The position numbers were made by a program, and so were the translations under genes. From assembly GCA_031289015.1 (NCBI GenBank), contig JAITQG010000028.1, forward strand, positions 1-55,966: a DNA stretch of 55,966 nucleotides, written 5' to 3'. Positions within the stretch are counted from its first letter, which is position 1. Each line of letters begins with the position of its first letter. The DNA comes from Lactobacillaceae bacterium (GTDB lineage: Bacteria > Bacillota > Bacilli > Lactobacillales > Lactobacillaceae). Under the pieces are notes generated by a model. It was not told where the DNA came from, did not search any database, and was given only the letters and a program-made list of their open reading frames with translations. Shown in pieces: positions 18,174-26,729 of this stretch.

Positions 18174-19466
18174 ATGCAAGAAATTGGAATTGGGCTCTTT
18201 GGGTTAGGCACAGTCGGTAGTGGGGTGGTCAAAATCCTCCATGATAATGCGGATCAAATCACCAAACGGACGGGGAGTCACCTCGTCGTCAAGCATGCAG
18301 TCGTCAAAAATGTCACAAAAGATCGCGGATTGCCAAAGACTTTTACGGTGAGCGATCAAGCCGAAGATATTTTAACTAACCCCGAGATTGCCATCGTGGT
18401 TGAAGTGATGGGTGGTAAAGAGGCAGCCTATAACGTGATTGAACAAGCCCTGCGCCACAAAAAACACGTGATTACCGCCAATAAAGATTTGATGGCCACG
18501 CGTGGGCAAGAATTGATCAAACTGGCGGCTGACAACGGGGTGAGCCTGTATTATGAAGCTGCGGTTGCCGGTGGAATCCCCATTTTGCGGACCCTCGTGC
18601 ACAGTTTTACGGCCGATGAAATCACCAAAGTTACCGGGATTATCAATGGCACGAGTAATTTTATTTTGACCAAGATGGCCCAAGACGGTATGTCGTATCC
18701 GGCTGCCTTGCAATTGGCGCAAGAGTTAGGCTTTGCCGAGGCTGATCCAACTAATGATGTGGGCGGTATGGATGCGGCTTATAAGTTGATTATTTTAGCT
18801 AATTTCGCCTTTGGTGCGCAACCAGCGATGCATGATGTAGCGGTGCGGGGAATTACAGAAATTTCAGCGGATGATATGGCCGATGCCGCTCGCTTTGGCT
18901 ACACCATCAAGCTCTTAGGTATCGCCCGTAAAGTTGGTGAACAAAACGCCAATTTGCGCTTAGAAGTGGCGCCAATGCTAGTCAAAAGCACGCACTCATT
19001 GGCCAATATTCATAATGAAAACAACGCAATTTTGGTAAAAGGTGAAGCGGTTGGAGAAGTACTCTTGGCGGGACCTGGGGCGGGTGAATTACCCACGGCA
19101 AATTCGGTGTTGAGTGATTTAACGTCTGTCGCACGCGATATGACTTTGGGCGTACCAAGCCGGCCATTTAACTCATTCAACCAAAACCTCAAAATTGCCA
19201 CGCCTGAACAACAAATCGGGCGCCGGTTTATTGTCTTAAAGGTTGCGGATGTTTCTGGCGCCATTTATCAAATCACCGGTATGTTTGCACACGCAAAAAT
19301 TAGTTTTACGGACTTGAGTCAAACGCCAGCGGTCAATGATATTGCACGTTTGACGATTTTGACCCACCCAGCTTCAGATGCCCAATTGTCTGCTGTGACC
19401 GAATTGATCAAAGCGGCTGAGGGTGTTGAATTGGTATCTGAATACAAAATTTTGCAAGAAGATTAA
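18174..19466 (+). CDS. hom: Homoserine dehydrogenase
   Basis: A 430-aa NAD(P)-dependent enzyme reducing aspartate semialdehyde to homoserine, the branch point to threonine and methionine. The nucleotide-binding loop is GLGTVG at residues 10-15. AAVAGGIP and the GIINGTSNFIL block are family signatures. An ACT domain fills the last 80 residues (VADVSGAIYQITGMFAHAKI), which is where threonine feedback normally acts. It is first in hom-thrB-aspartokinase, spaced 12 and 14 bases, so clearly an operon. An AAAGGGTAGGG stretch upstream acts as SD. No leader attenuator is visible. Confidence 0.97.
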   Translation: MQEIGIGLFGLGTVGSGVVKILHDNADQITKRTGSHLVVKHAVVKNVTKDRGLPKTFTVSDQAEDILTNPEIAIVVEVMGGKEAAYNVIEQALRHKKHVITANKDLMATRGQELIKLAADNGVSLYYEAAVAGGIPILRTLVHSFTADEITKVTGIINGTSNFILTKMAQDGMSYPAALQLAQELGFAEADPTNDVGGMDAAYKLIILANFAFGAQPAMHDVAVRGITEISADDMADAARFGYTIKLLGIARKVGEQNANLRLEVAPMLVKSTHSLANIHNENNAILVKGEAVGEVLLAGPGAGELPTANSVLSDLTSVARDMTLGVPSRPFNSFNQNLKIATPEQQIGRRFIVLKVADVSGAIYQITGMFAHAKISFTDLSQTPAVNDIARLTILTHPASDAQLSAVTELIKAAEGVELVSEYKILQED

Positions 19467-19478
19467 GAGGGTAACGCG

Positions 19479-20363
19479 ATGTTGAAAATTTCAGTACCAG
19501 CGACGAGTGCTAATCTCGGCCCCGGGTTTGATTCGATGGGGCTGGCTTTGGACTGGCGTTTAGAGGTCACCATCATTGAGCCGAGCGCCCAATGGGAAGT
19601 CATTCATCCATATGGACCAGAAATTCCTACTGATGAAAATAATTATATTGTTAATAAAGCTTTGACAGTCCAGAGTGATTTGGCACCGCATCGGATTGAA
19701 GTCAAATCAACGATTCCCTTGGAACGTGGCTTGGGGTCTTCTTCAGCGGCGTTAATCGCGGGGATTGAATTAGCCAATCAAATCGGGCAACTTAAATTAA
19801 CTAGTGACGAAAAGTTGTTGCTGGCGGCGACGATGGAAGGCCATCCAGATAATGTCGCCCCAGCCTTATTAGGTGGTGGGGTGGCCGCGTATTACAATCC
19901 TAGTGATAAGCAAGTTTGGCATGCACCGGTGAATTTGCCATTTGAAACGCATCAAGCGGTCGTCTTTGTGCCCAACTATCACATGGTGACTAACGAAGTA
20001 CGTAAGGCGTTACCGGCTGAGTTACCATTTAGGACGGCCGTCGAAGGAAGTGCGATCAGTAATGTGTTGATTGCAACCTTGAACCAAGGCCGTTGGAATA
20101 CCGCTTTGAAAATGATGGAGCTCGATAAGTTCCACGAAATTTCACGGGCCCCCTTGATGCCAGAATTACACAAAATTAGAACTGTGACGCATGACCTTGG
20201 TTTGGCTGGGACATATTTGTCAGGGGCCGGGCCAACGATTTTGACCTTGGTGCCCAATGAACGGGTTGATGCATTTTATCAAGCCGTAGCAGCCTTGAAT
20301 TTGAATGGTGAGATTAAGGTCTTAGCATTATCACAACAAGGCCTCTTAGTTGAACACGATTAA
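19479..20363 (+). CDS. thrB: Homoserine kinase
   Basis: A 294-aa GHMP kinase that phosphorylates homoserine for threonine synthesis. The N-terminal PATSANLGPGFDSMGLAL and the ATP-binding PLERGLGSSSAAL (residues 80-92) are diagnostic. The third GHMP motif is GTYLSGAGPTILTL near the C-terminus. AGAGGG lies upstream of the ATG. It is co-transcribed with hom and the aspartokinase; the next enzyme, thrC, is encoded about 8 kb away on the other strand. Confidence 0.97.
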   Translation: MLKISVPATSANLGPGFDSMGLALDWRLEVTIIEPSAQWEVIHPYGPEIPTDENNYIVNKALTVQSDLAPHRIEVKSTIPLERGLGSSSAALIAGIELANQIGQLKLTSDEKLLLAATMEGHPDNVAPALLGGGVAAYYNPSDKQVWHAPVNLPFETHQAVVFVPNYHMVTNEVRKALPAELPFRTAVEGSAISNVLIATLNQGRWNTALKMMELDKFHEISRAPLMPELHKIRTVTHDLGLAGTYLSGAGPTILTLVPNERVDAFYQAVAALNLNGEIKVLALSQQGLLVEHD

Positions 20364-20377
20364 AGCGAGGAAACTAT

Positions 20378-21730
20378 ATGAAAGTTGTTAAGTTTGGTGG
20401 CTCATCACTCGCTGATGGCGCCCACATCCAACAGGTTTATGACATTGTGACCAGTGATCCGGACCGCCAAATCGTGGTGGTCTCAGCCCCTGGTAAGCGC
20501 CACAAGGGTGATACGAAAGTTACTGACCACTTATTAGAATATGCCAAGCACACGATTGCTGATGTGGATACGAGTGAAGATGTGAGTTTGATCAAGGCAC
20601 GCTATCACGCGATTGGGTCGTATTTTGAATTGCCCGCAGCTGTGATGGCCAAGCTTGATAAACAAATCGAGCAGTTGGCGCAAAAACATTATCCGTCATA
20701 TGATTATCTATATGCAGCATTTGCGGCGCATGGTGAGTGGTTAAATGCGCAAATTGTGGCGGCGGTCTTTAATCAATTAGGCACACCAGCACGGTTTGTC
20801 GATCCCAAGGAAGCGGGCATGATCGTCGATGATGTCGCGCGCGCTGCGACATTGTTAGAAGCCAGTTATGAGCAATTGAGCCAACTTGAAACGGGTAATG
20901 AAATTTTGATTTTCCCTGGTTTCTTTGGTTATACGCAGGCCGGCAACATTGCGACCTTTTCTCGCGGTGGTTCTGACATCACAGGAGCAATTTTGGCGCG
21001 GGCGGTGAATGCCGATTTGTATGAAAATTTCACCGATGTGAGTGCGATTTATGCCGTTGATCCCAAAATCATCGAGCACCCAGCGGCGATTGAACGCATG
21101 ACGTATGACGAAATGCGTGAATTGTCATACGCGGGCTTTGCCGTCTTTCATGATGATGCGATTATTCCCGCTATCCAAGGAGGGATTCGCATCAATGTAA
21201 AAAACACCAATGATCCAAGTGCAGCGGGGACGTTAATCGTGCCACCAACTGAGGTTGCAAATGTGCATAGTGTCACGGGGATTGCTAATTCAAACCGGTT
21301 TGCGGCGTTGTACTTACATCGCTACTTGTTGAATAAGGAAGTTGGCTTTACTTGGAAGATTTTGTCGATTCTAAAACGCCATCAGATTTCATATGAGCAT
21401 ATGCCATCTGGAATTGATGATTTGACGATTATTTTTGACAAATCACTGATGACCCAACACCAAATCGATGCGATGATGGCCGATATTGCTGAGGAAATTA
21501 AGCCGGATACGTTGAAGTGGATTCCCAGCTACGGCATCATCATGGTCGTGGGTGAGGGGATGCGCCATCGGGTCGGGGCCTTTACTGATATTGTCACACC
21601 ATTACGCGCGCAAGGAATTAGCTTGCAGATGGTCAATCAAGGGGCAAGTGAAATTTCGATTATGCTTGGCATTCAACCCGAAGTTGCCGATCAAGCAGTT
21701 CGTGCAATTTATCAAAGTATGTTTGAATAG
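20378..21730 (+). CDS. lysC: Aspartate kinase
   Basis: A 450-aa monofunctional aspartokinase, the first step of the aspartate amino-acid family. KFGGSSLAD at residues 5-13 is the signature, FSRGGSDITGAILARAV is the second nucleotide/aspartate-binding block, and tandem ACT-like domains fill residues 310-450. The symbol is by analogy; feedback specificity (lysine or threonine) cannot be read. Placement after thrB suggests threonine control. The last 23 codons plus terminator have a diverged second copy at 26730, on the far side of the bacteriocin island. Confidence 0.94.
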   Translation: MKVVKFGGSSLADGAHIQQVYDIVTSDPDRQIVVVSAPGKRHKGDTKVTDHLLEYAKHTIADVDTSEDVSLIKARYHAIGSYFELPAAVMAKLDKQIEQLAQKHYPSYDYLYAAFAAHGEWLNAQIVAAVFNQLGTPARFVDPKEAGMIVDDVARAATLLEASYEQLSQLETGNEILIFPGFFGYTQAGNIATFSRGGSDITGAILARAVNADLYENFTDVSAIYAVDPKIIEHPAAIERMTYDEMRELSYAGFAVFHDDAIIPAIQGGIRINVKNTNDPSAAGTLIVPPTEVANVHSVTGIANSNRFAALYLHRYLLNKEVGFTWKILSILKRHQISYEHMPSGIDDLTIIFDKSLMTQHQIDAMMADIAEEIKPDTLKWIPSYGIIMVVGEGMRHRVGAFTDIVTPLRAQGISLQMVNQGASEISIMLGIQPEVADQAVRAIYQSMFE

Positions 21731-21785
21731 AAAAAACCGTGTGAGGCGCAGGCTTCACACGGTTTTTTGATTAGCGAGGAAATTC
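21662..21785 (+). repeat. Left copy of the duplicated aspartokinase 3' end
   Basis: This segment covers the last 23 codons of lysC, its terminator and about 17 bases beyond. It aligns with 26730-26852 with roughly 13 mismatches and one gap by eye, about 89% identity. The two copies bracket the bacteriocin genes. Confidence 0.9.
21731..21768 (+). terminator. Aspartokinase operon terminator
   Basis: AAAAAACCGTGTGA pairs with TCACACGGTTTTTT around a 10-nt loop. The A-rich 5' flank makes it work on both strands, so it may also serve the convergent TetR gene. Confidence 0.9.
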
Positions 21786-21789
21786 TCTA

Positions 21790-22380
21790 TTAAAATGTAC
21801 AATCGTTAGTTTTCAATAAATCTAAAGCTGAATGGTGCATGAAGACAATAAAATTTTTGGAAAAAGTAGCATAGTTTTCAGGTTGATTAGGTTTTAGCCA
21901 ACAGGAAACAACGGCTATGAATTCAGATACAATAATTTTTGTTAATAAATCTAAATCTAGGTTTGTTTTAAGTTTAGTGGTTGAAATGTATGGTTTAATA
22001 ATGTCGGCGTAACTATTTTCTAAATAATTCCGCCATGATGAATCGGTGAAATCATTTAATAAACAATGTATGTATTCTTTTTTGTCATAGAATTCTGGCA
22101 GCAATTCTTCGGCAAGGAAACTAATAAATGCGTCCTCGTTATACGACTTTCCATTTTCGACAAAGGCCTTTAACTTTTTAGTTGGATCTTCATTGACAAA
22201 GAAATGTAATGCATCAACTATTTCGTCAATGTTTGTATAGTATGTGTGATGGAGCGCTTGCCTAGAAATACCAAGTTCCTTTGCAATGTTTGACATGGTT
22301 AAATCGGATTTTGATGAGCAGCAACTGGCTATTTTACAAAACGCGAGTAGTACACGTTTGTCATTTTTATCGAATTGCAT
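21790..22380 (-). CDS. TetR-family regulator of the bacteriocin island
   Basis: A 196-aa protein. The helix-turn-helix is around residues 28-58 (MSNIAKELGISRQALHHTYY, then a YTNIDEIVDALHFF helix), as in TetR/AcrR proteins; the remainder is an alpha-helical ligand-binding-type domain. The frame extends upstream to a TTG at 22404, but the ATG at 22380 has GGGGAGG at the right distance. It is transcribed away from the bacteriocin precursor gene. A long inverted repeat covers its own -35 and would be the natural operator. Codon use is AT-rich like the rest of the island. Its ligand is unknown. Confidence 0.85.
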   Translation of the reverse strand: MQFDKNDKRVLLAFCKIASCCSSKSDLTMSNIAKELGISRQALHHTYYTNIDEIVDALHFFVNEDPTKKLKAFVENGKSYNEDAFISFLAEELLPEFYDKKEYIHCLLNDFTDSSWRNYLENSYADIIKPYISTTKLKTNLDLDLLTKIIVSEFIAVVSCWLKPNQPENYATFSKNFIVFMHHSALDLLKTNDCTF

Positions 22381-22462
22381 GGATGCCTCCCCTGGACAAA
22401 ACAAATTAACAAGTATTGAATATCGTAATTATAGCACATGATATTAAGTATATATGTCATTA

Positions 22463-22496
22463 ATTCTAGAAATTTAGTTGACATGTGTCAACTAAA
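22463..22496. promoter_or_regulatory. TetR promoter with a 24-bp inverted repeat operator
   Basis: TTTAGTTGACA (22473-22483) and TGTCAACTAAA (22486-22496) form perfect 11-bp arms around TG. Each arm contains TTGACA. On the minus strand TTGACA, 17 bp and TAGAAT (22468-22463) give a strong promoter for the TetR gene. On the plus strand the arm could supply a -35 for the precursor gene, but I see no good -10 at 17 bp. Confidence 0.8.
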
Positions 22497-22617
22497 ACAA
22501 ATGTTTAAATATTAAAATTAATGATACTCTTAATTTGTGATTTAGGAAGATGGATTTGAAAGCTATTGATTTCCAATTTTTCGTTGAATCATAAAATAAT
22601 GGAGGGAGGTAACAAAT

Positions 22618-22809
22618 ATGTTATTGGTAAATCAGTTAGGAATTTCAAAATCGTTAGCTAATACTATTCTTGGTGCAATTGCTGTCGGTAATTTAGCCAG
22701 TTGGGTGTTAGCTTTGGTTCCTGGTCCGGGTTGGGCAACAAAGGCGGCACTTGCAACAGCTGAATTAATTGTGAAGAACTCAGGAAAAGCAGCTGCCATT
22801 GCGTGGTAA
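22618..22809 (+). CDS. Circular bacteriocin precursor, leucocyclicin Q/lactocyclicin Q type
   Basis: A 63-aa hydrophobic peptide. The segment TILGAIAVGNLASW and LALVPGPGWA..KA are, as I recall them, the core of lactocyclicin Q and leucocyclicin Q, circular bacteriocins with a 2-residue leader. Applying that here, ML would be removed and Leu3 joined to Trp63 to give a 61-residue ring. The C-terminal GKAAAIAW fits the aromatic end used for cyclisation. Helical, cationic, saposin-like folding and membrane permeabilisation are known for the family. A strong GGAGGGAGGT site precedes the ATG. The downstream genes match the maturation, export and immunity set of such clusters. The sequence is close to, but does not seem identical with, leucocyclicin Q; exact differences need an alignment. 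Confidence 0.93.
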   Translation: MLLVNQLGISKSLANTILGAIAVGNLASWVLALVPGPGWATKAALATAELIVKNSGKAAAIAW

Positions 22810-22833
22810 AAAGATTTGAATATAAATCTTTTT
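22808..22833 (+). terminator. Hairpin directly after the bacteriocin precursor
   Basis: AAAAAGATTT pairs with AAATCTTTTT around GAATAT, starting inside the stop codon. An AT-only-looking stem with a T-run could be a partial terminator or protect the 3' end of an abundant precursor mRNA. Confidence 0.6.
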
Positions 22834-22834
22834 G

Positions 22835-22900
22835 AACTGAAAAACTTCTGATAACTGTTGATGACATTCACAGATGTAAGAAATTTTTCAGTTTTTATTT
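22835..22900 (+). terminator. Second hairpin between precursor and biosynthetic genes
   Basis: AACTGAAAAA (22835-22844) pairs with TTTTTCAGTT (22884-22893), with an inner TTCT/AGAA pairing, and is followed by TTTATTT. With the preceding hairpin it would make the precursor transcript much more abundant than the downstream genes. Confidence 0.6.
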
Positions 22901-22917
22901 ATTGGGGAGGACAATAA

Positions 22918-23568
22918 ATGAATTTTTTTAAGCAGATATTATTTGCTTTTGGTCATTGTGGACGGACAGATTCAGAAATTAGTAATGTTAAATTAACCAA
23001 GAACTTAATATTGTATAATCTGATAATTTTACTAACAATATTTATTTGTGGTGGGAGATTCTTTTTGGATCACTATTCTGCTACTAGTTTTATTGGATCA
23101 ACTAAAGTACTCCCTGCAATTGTGGTTTTATCATTTTTATTATTTTTTGTTTTATCCATTATCACTATTATCGTCACAATTTTAATATATACGGTAGTTT
23201 TATATATTGTTGGTAAGTACATTTTTAGATGGGAGTTAAGTACCCAAAATATTTTTGGCACGATAGTTTTAGCTTGTTTACCATTTTTATTTGAAAGTAT
23301 TATCAAAATTGTAACTAATATAATGCATTCGAATTCGCAGACGACTATAGGTCCACTCTCCGCTGCATATATAGTTCATTATTTTGGAATTAATAACCAA
23401 TTTATTTTAACTGCTTTATCAGAAATCAATATTTTTTTCGTCTGGTTCATTATCTTGATTTTATTTTCGATAAAAAATGTTTATAAAACTAACTTATCAA
23501 AAGGTATTCAAATAGGTATATGTCTCATACTGTTGACGGTAAATATTTTATTAGGATTTTTAGGATAA
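22918..23568 (+). CDS. Yip1-like multi-span membrane protein of the bacteriocin cluster
   Basis: A 216-aa protein with five or six membrane segments (starting near residues 29, 64, 80, 113, 160 and 195). The arrangement and a conserved-looking YIVGKYIFRWELS stretch resemble Yip1-domain proteins, which I give as a weak family call. A small membrane protein in this position is usual in circular bacteriocin clusters, where it is needed for production or export. GGGGAGG precedes the ATG. It lies six bases before the ABC ATPase gene, so they form one unit. Confidence 0.8.
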   Translation: MNFFKQILFAFGHCGRTDSEISNVKLTKNLILYNLIILLTIFICGGRFFLDHYSATSFIGSTKVLPAIVVLSFLLFFVLSIITIIVTILIYTVVLYIVGKYIFRWELSTQNIFGTIVLACLPFLFESIIKIVTNIMHSNSQTTIGPLSAAYIVHYFGINNQFILTALSEINIFFVWFIILILFSIKNVYKTNLSKGIQIGICLILLTVNILLGFLG

Positions 23569-23574
23569 TTAATA

Positions 23575-24312
23575 ATGACAAAAAAAACAATTCAAATTGA
23601 TAACTTGACTTTAAAGTATGGTGAAAATGTAATTATTGATAGTGTATCGTTTACCTCAATGCCGGGCGATATAATTGGTATTATTGGTGAAAATGGAGCA
23701 GGTAAAACAACACTTTTTAAAGCACTGGTGGGGTTGAAAAATATTTCTTCAGGCGAAGTTAGTTCTTTTGGTACTAGTCTCAAAATAGATGAGGCTAAGT
23801 ATAAACAAAATATTGGCTTTGTTCCAGATTCACCATACATTTTAGAAATGCTGACAGGATATGAATTTCTTAAATTCATATCTAGTATGTGGTCTATAAA
23901 AACAAATTGGGAAGAAATTGATTCCTTAAGCATTAAACTTGGGCTGCATGATCAGCTTGATGAATATCTGATCAATTATTCGTTTGGTATGAAAAAGAAA
24001 ATTTCAATCTTAACAGCGATGATCCATCATCCAAAAATTATTATATTAGATGAACCCTTAAATGGCCTGGACTTTGTTTCTGCGACAAATGTACTGAAAT
24101 TTATTGAATATTTTGCACAAAAAGGCGGTACGGTAATCTATTCTACGCATCAATTAGGAATATTGGCTAAAAATGTGAATAGATTATTTTTGCTAAAAGA
24201 AAACAAAATCATCGATGTTCCTGATATTGATAAAATGCTCAAAGAAAGCAATAGCGAAAATATAGAAGAATATTATATTAATAATATGAGCGATGGTGAA
24301 TATGAAAAATAA
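23575..24312 (+). CDS. ABC transporter ATPase of the bacteriocin cluster
   Basis: A 245-aa ATPase. Walker A is GENGAGKTT (residues 38-46), Walker B with the D-loop is IIILDEPLNGLD (about 155-166), and the H-loop is STHQ. The signature is SFGMKKK rather than LSGGQ, a form common in ABC-2-type and bacteriocin-export/immunity ATPases. It likely pairs with the large membrane protein at 24835 or the DUF95 protein. The gene overlaps the next by 20 bases. The Shine-Dalgarno (AGGAT) is modest, consistent with translational coupling. Confidence 0.93.
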   Translation: MTKKTIQIDNLTLKYGENVIIDSVSFTSMPGDIIGIIGENGAGKTTLFKALVGLKNISSGEVSSFGTSLKIDEAKYKQNIGFVPDSPYILEMLTGYEFLKFISSMWSIKTNWEEIDSLSIKLGLHDQLDEYLINYSFGMKKKISILTAMIHHPKIIILDEPLNGLDFVSATNVLKFIEYFAQKGGTVIYSTHQLGILAKNVNRLFLLKENKIIDVPDIDKMLKESNSENIEEYYINNMSDGEYEK

Positions 24313-24823
24313 AGCAACATTAATACGAATAATCGTTCTAATTGGAGTTTTTATTATATCTGTACTGATCGGAATATACACTGGGATTAATTTCAATTTT
24401 CATACTGTAACAAATATAAGATCTGATAATGTTGGGTTGCATGGATTTTTTGTATATTTTGTACATAATGGATTATTATTGCTTGTTCCGCTAATTAGTG
24501 TGTTTATATTCGGCATAATTGCTCCCGTGTTTCTTGTATCGCAGGCAGTTGTCATAGGAATATTCGTAGGGGTTTCTATGTATAATGGTCTTGCGCTTTT
24601 GGATATTACTTTAAGAATGAGCCACGGTTTGTTTGAAATTCCAGCAATGATCTTGGCAACCTGGATAGGGACTTTTTGTGTATATTCATATACTGAACCA
24701 TTTAGCAATTTTTGGAAAAGAGTGCGTACAAAAATATTAATTGTGTATATTTTAATAGGTATATCCGCGATATGTGAGGCATATTTGACGCCAGTTTTGA
24801 TTCAAGTGTTAAACCATGGTTAG
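24293..24823 (+). CDS. DUF95/SpoIIM-family membrane protein (LcyD-like)
   Basis: A 176-aa membrane protein with about five segments. The block SHGLFEIPAMILATWIG is the hallmark of the SpoIIM/DUF95 family. A DUF95 protein of the leucocyclicin Q cluster (LcyD) has, as I recall, been shown to act in bacteriocin secretion and self-protection, and almost all circular bacteriocin clusters carry one. The start is either the ATG at 24293 or the one at 24302; both overlap the ATPase gene end and neither has a clear SD. Confidence 0.88.
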   Translation: MVNMKNKATLIRIIVLIGVFIISVLIGIYTGINFNFHTVTNIRSDNVGLHGFFVYFVHNGLLLLVPLISVFIFGIIAPVFLVSQAVVIGIFVGVSMYNGLALLDITLRMSHGLFEIPAMILATWIGTFCVYSYTEPFSNFWKRVRTKILIVYILIGISAICEAYLTPVLIQVLNHG

Positions 24824-24834
24824 GAATAAACAAG

Positions 24835-26532
24835 ATGAATATAAAAAAAATATTTTTTTGGCTCAGGTGGAAATTAGTTAATCGATATCGCGAATTTTAT
24901 TCGCGGACAAAAATATTTTCACGATTAGATAAAAGTGATGCATTGGGTTTGCTTTTATTTACTAATTTATTTATTACGGCATTTGTAATAGTTGTTTTAT
25001 ATCTATGTTATATTTTTTTTGTTCATTTTATTGGCACAAATACAACTTCTGACATAGCGACTGTCTTAATCATCCTATCTTTAATACCTGATTTAGGACT
25101 GGCTAAAGATGCCTGGCAATGGAGTGCATTTTCGTCTCGAAATCATGAATTTTTAATATACGGGACACCATTAACAAAAGCGCAAGCAAATTTTTATAGC
25201 AACCTAGAAGGATTGTCATTTCAACTTACAAACTATATATTTGGGTATTTTATAATTTATTCTTTCTTTTTGACCATTATGGGTATCCCGATTTATATGT
25301 CAATGATGGTTACAATTATTCTAGTGCTTTATAAACTAAGTACAACGGTATTTCTATCTAACGTAATAGGTTACTTTACAACAAAGGTGAAGCGGCTTTC
25401 AAGAATGATGTACCTACTAATGAGACACATACTATTGAGTATAGTAGTGTATGTCGTTGCCTTCAAATTAGGTCACATATTAGGAATTAAAGGAAATACT
25501 ATTGTATTCGATATAAAGAAAAGTAATGCCTCTAATGTTTGGAACCAATTAGTTATCAATGCCAAGCAAATGATTATTTCGTTATTGGATAACTTATTTG
25601 GCCCGAACACTTTTATAGGTAACTTGGTAGTTAAAGCAATTAAATTTAACAATTTTAGTTTGATCGAATTATTGGTAAGTGTTTTATCTATTAGTATTTT
25701 TTTGGCTTTAGTGACGATACCAATAGCGAAGTACACGCTATCTGATTTGTACAATGAAAATATTTTACCCGCTTCAAAACAGCGACGTCAGAAATCGTTG
25801 TCCTCCATTCTTATTGACATAGGAATCCGCATTCCAACCAGTGATTTTGGAATTCCTGTTTTTATGGGGACGTGGTCTATGTGGGCACAGTTCGGGGCAC
25901 TGATCGGATTAAATACTGGTTTTTATGCGAATGACTATATCAAATGGATTTTGATTTTACAGCTAGGCTTGCACATCAAGGAAGCTATGGGGAGCTGTGT
26001 GGGTGCGTTTCCAGAAATCTTTTCTTTTGATTCGAGTGGTCGAATAACTGAATTATATATTTTGGCAGACAATTCATTAAAAAGCGTGGTAAGAATAAAA
26101 TTAAATATAATACGAATGTACATGCTGCCTAGTACGATTATAAAATATATTATAATCGTGATTTCCATTCATAATTATATTTACGTGGGAATAATCACGT
26201 TATTAATCGTGATTATGTTAATCATCTATCCGGGATTTTTACTCTATCCATCGGTAGCTTATCCGGTTGTGCACCAGGAAAATATAAAATTAACTCAAAA
26301 TATAGATCAGGGTGGTTTGTGGAAATTAGCAACAATGGCTAGTAAATTAATGGATAGTGGGATTTTCATCTTACTAGTATTTGCTTTTGCAGGGTACATT
26401 AATCCGTTTTTATCGATTACTTTATCTTTAATAATATTTGTTGCGTCGGTTCTAGTGATTAATTGGGGAGTAAATAAATTGTTTAATGTTGTCACTGATA
26501 AACGGGTATTTGTAGGGCAACTAGAAAGTTGA
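24835..26532 (+). CDS. Large membrane protein of the bacteriocin cluster
   Basis: A 565-aa protein with about ten hydrophobic segments and a basic N-terminus (MNIKKIFFWLRWKLVNRYRE). I see no enzymatic motif. Its size, topology and place after ATPase and DUF95 genes match the large membrane component of circular bacteriocin clusters, proposed to take part in maturation/cyclisation or to be the permease partner of the ATPase. Cyclisation itself has no established enzyme in this family, and this is one of the candidates. AGGAATAA lies upstream of the ATG. Confidence 0.82.
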   Translation: MNIKKIFFWLRWKLVNRYREFYSRTKIFSRLDKSDALGLLLFTNLFITAFVIVVLYLCYIFFVHFIGTNTTSDIATVLIILSLIPDLGLAKDAWQWSAFSSRNHEFLIYGTPLTKAQANFYSNLEGLSFQLTNYIFGYFIIYSFFLTIMGIPIYMSMMVTIILVLYKLSTTVFLSNVIGYFTTKVKRLSRMMYLLMRHILLSIVVYVVAFKLGHILGIKGNTIVFDIKKSNASNVWNQLVINAKQMIISLLDNLFGPNTFIGNLVVKAIKFNNFSLIELLVSVLSISIFLALVTIPIAKYTLSDLYNENILPASKQRRQKSLSSILIDIGIRIPTSDFGIPVFMGTWSMWAQFGALIGLNTGFYANDYIKWILILQLGLHIKEAMGSCVGAFPEIFSFDSSGRITELYILADNSLKSVVRIKLNIIRMYMLPSTIIKYIIIVISIHNYIYVGIITLLIVIMLIIYPGFLLYPSVAYPVVHQENIKLTQNIDQGGLWKLATMASKLMDSGIFILLVFAFAGYINPFLSITLSLIIFVASVLVINWGVNKLFNVVTDKRVFVGQLES

Positions 26533-26543
26533 GAAATATATGT

Positions 26544-26693
26544 ATGTTTAAAAGAGTGCTGTGTACAGTTTTGGCAATATTAATATTGGCATTAACTTTA
26601 TTTAATAGAGATTTGGGGTTTCATTTAAAAACCATTGAGAGTGGTCTTTTATTATTAGTTTCATTGGGACTATTTTATTTTGCCAGAAAATAA
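26544..26693 (+). CDS. Small two-span peptide, probable circular bacteriocin immunity protein
   Basis: A 49-aa frame running from the second ATG after the large membrane protein to a TAA at 26691. It begins MFKRVLCTVLAILI and ends LGLFYFARK. It has two hydrophobic helices (about 5-20 and 34-46), a basic N-terminus and a basic C-terminal end. Circular bacteriocin clusters usually end with a 45-60 aa, hydrophobic, cationic immunity peptide of exactly this layout, so I infer that role. The start codon is 11 bases after the preceding stop; the SD is weak, so translation may be coupled. An earlier ATG at 26540 meets a stop after three codons and is not used. Confidence 0.75.
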   Translation: MFKRVLCTVLAILILALTLFNRDLGFHLKTIESGLLLLVSLGLFYFARK

Positions 26694-26729
26694 AGGATAA
26701 CAGGAATTCGTAAGTCGTTAAGTGCATTC

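Noticed and set aside
22478-22506. Plus-strand promoter TTGACA with ATGTTT for the bacteriocin precursor
   Set aside because: The -10 is too poor to call; another start may exist nearer the gene, so only the operator and minus promoter are reported.
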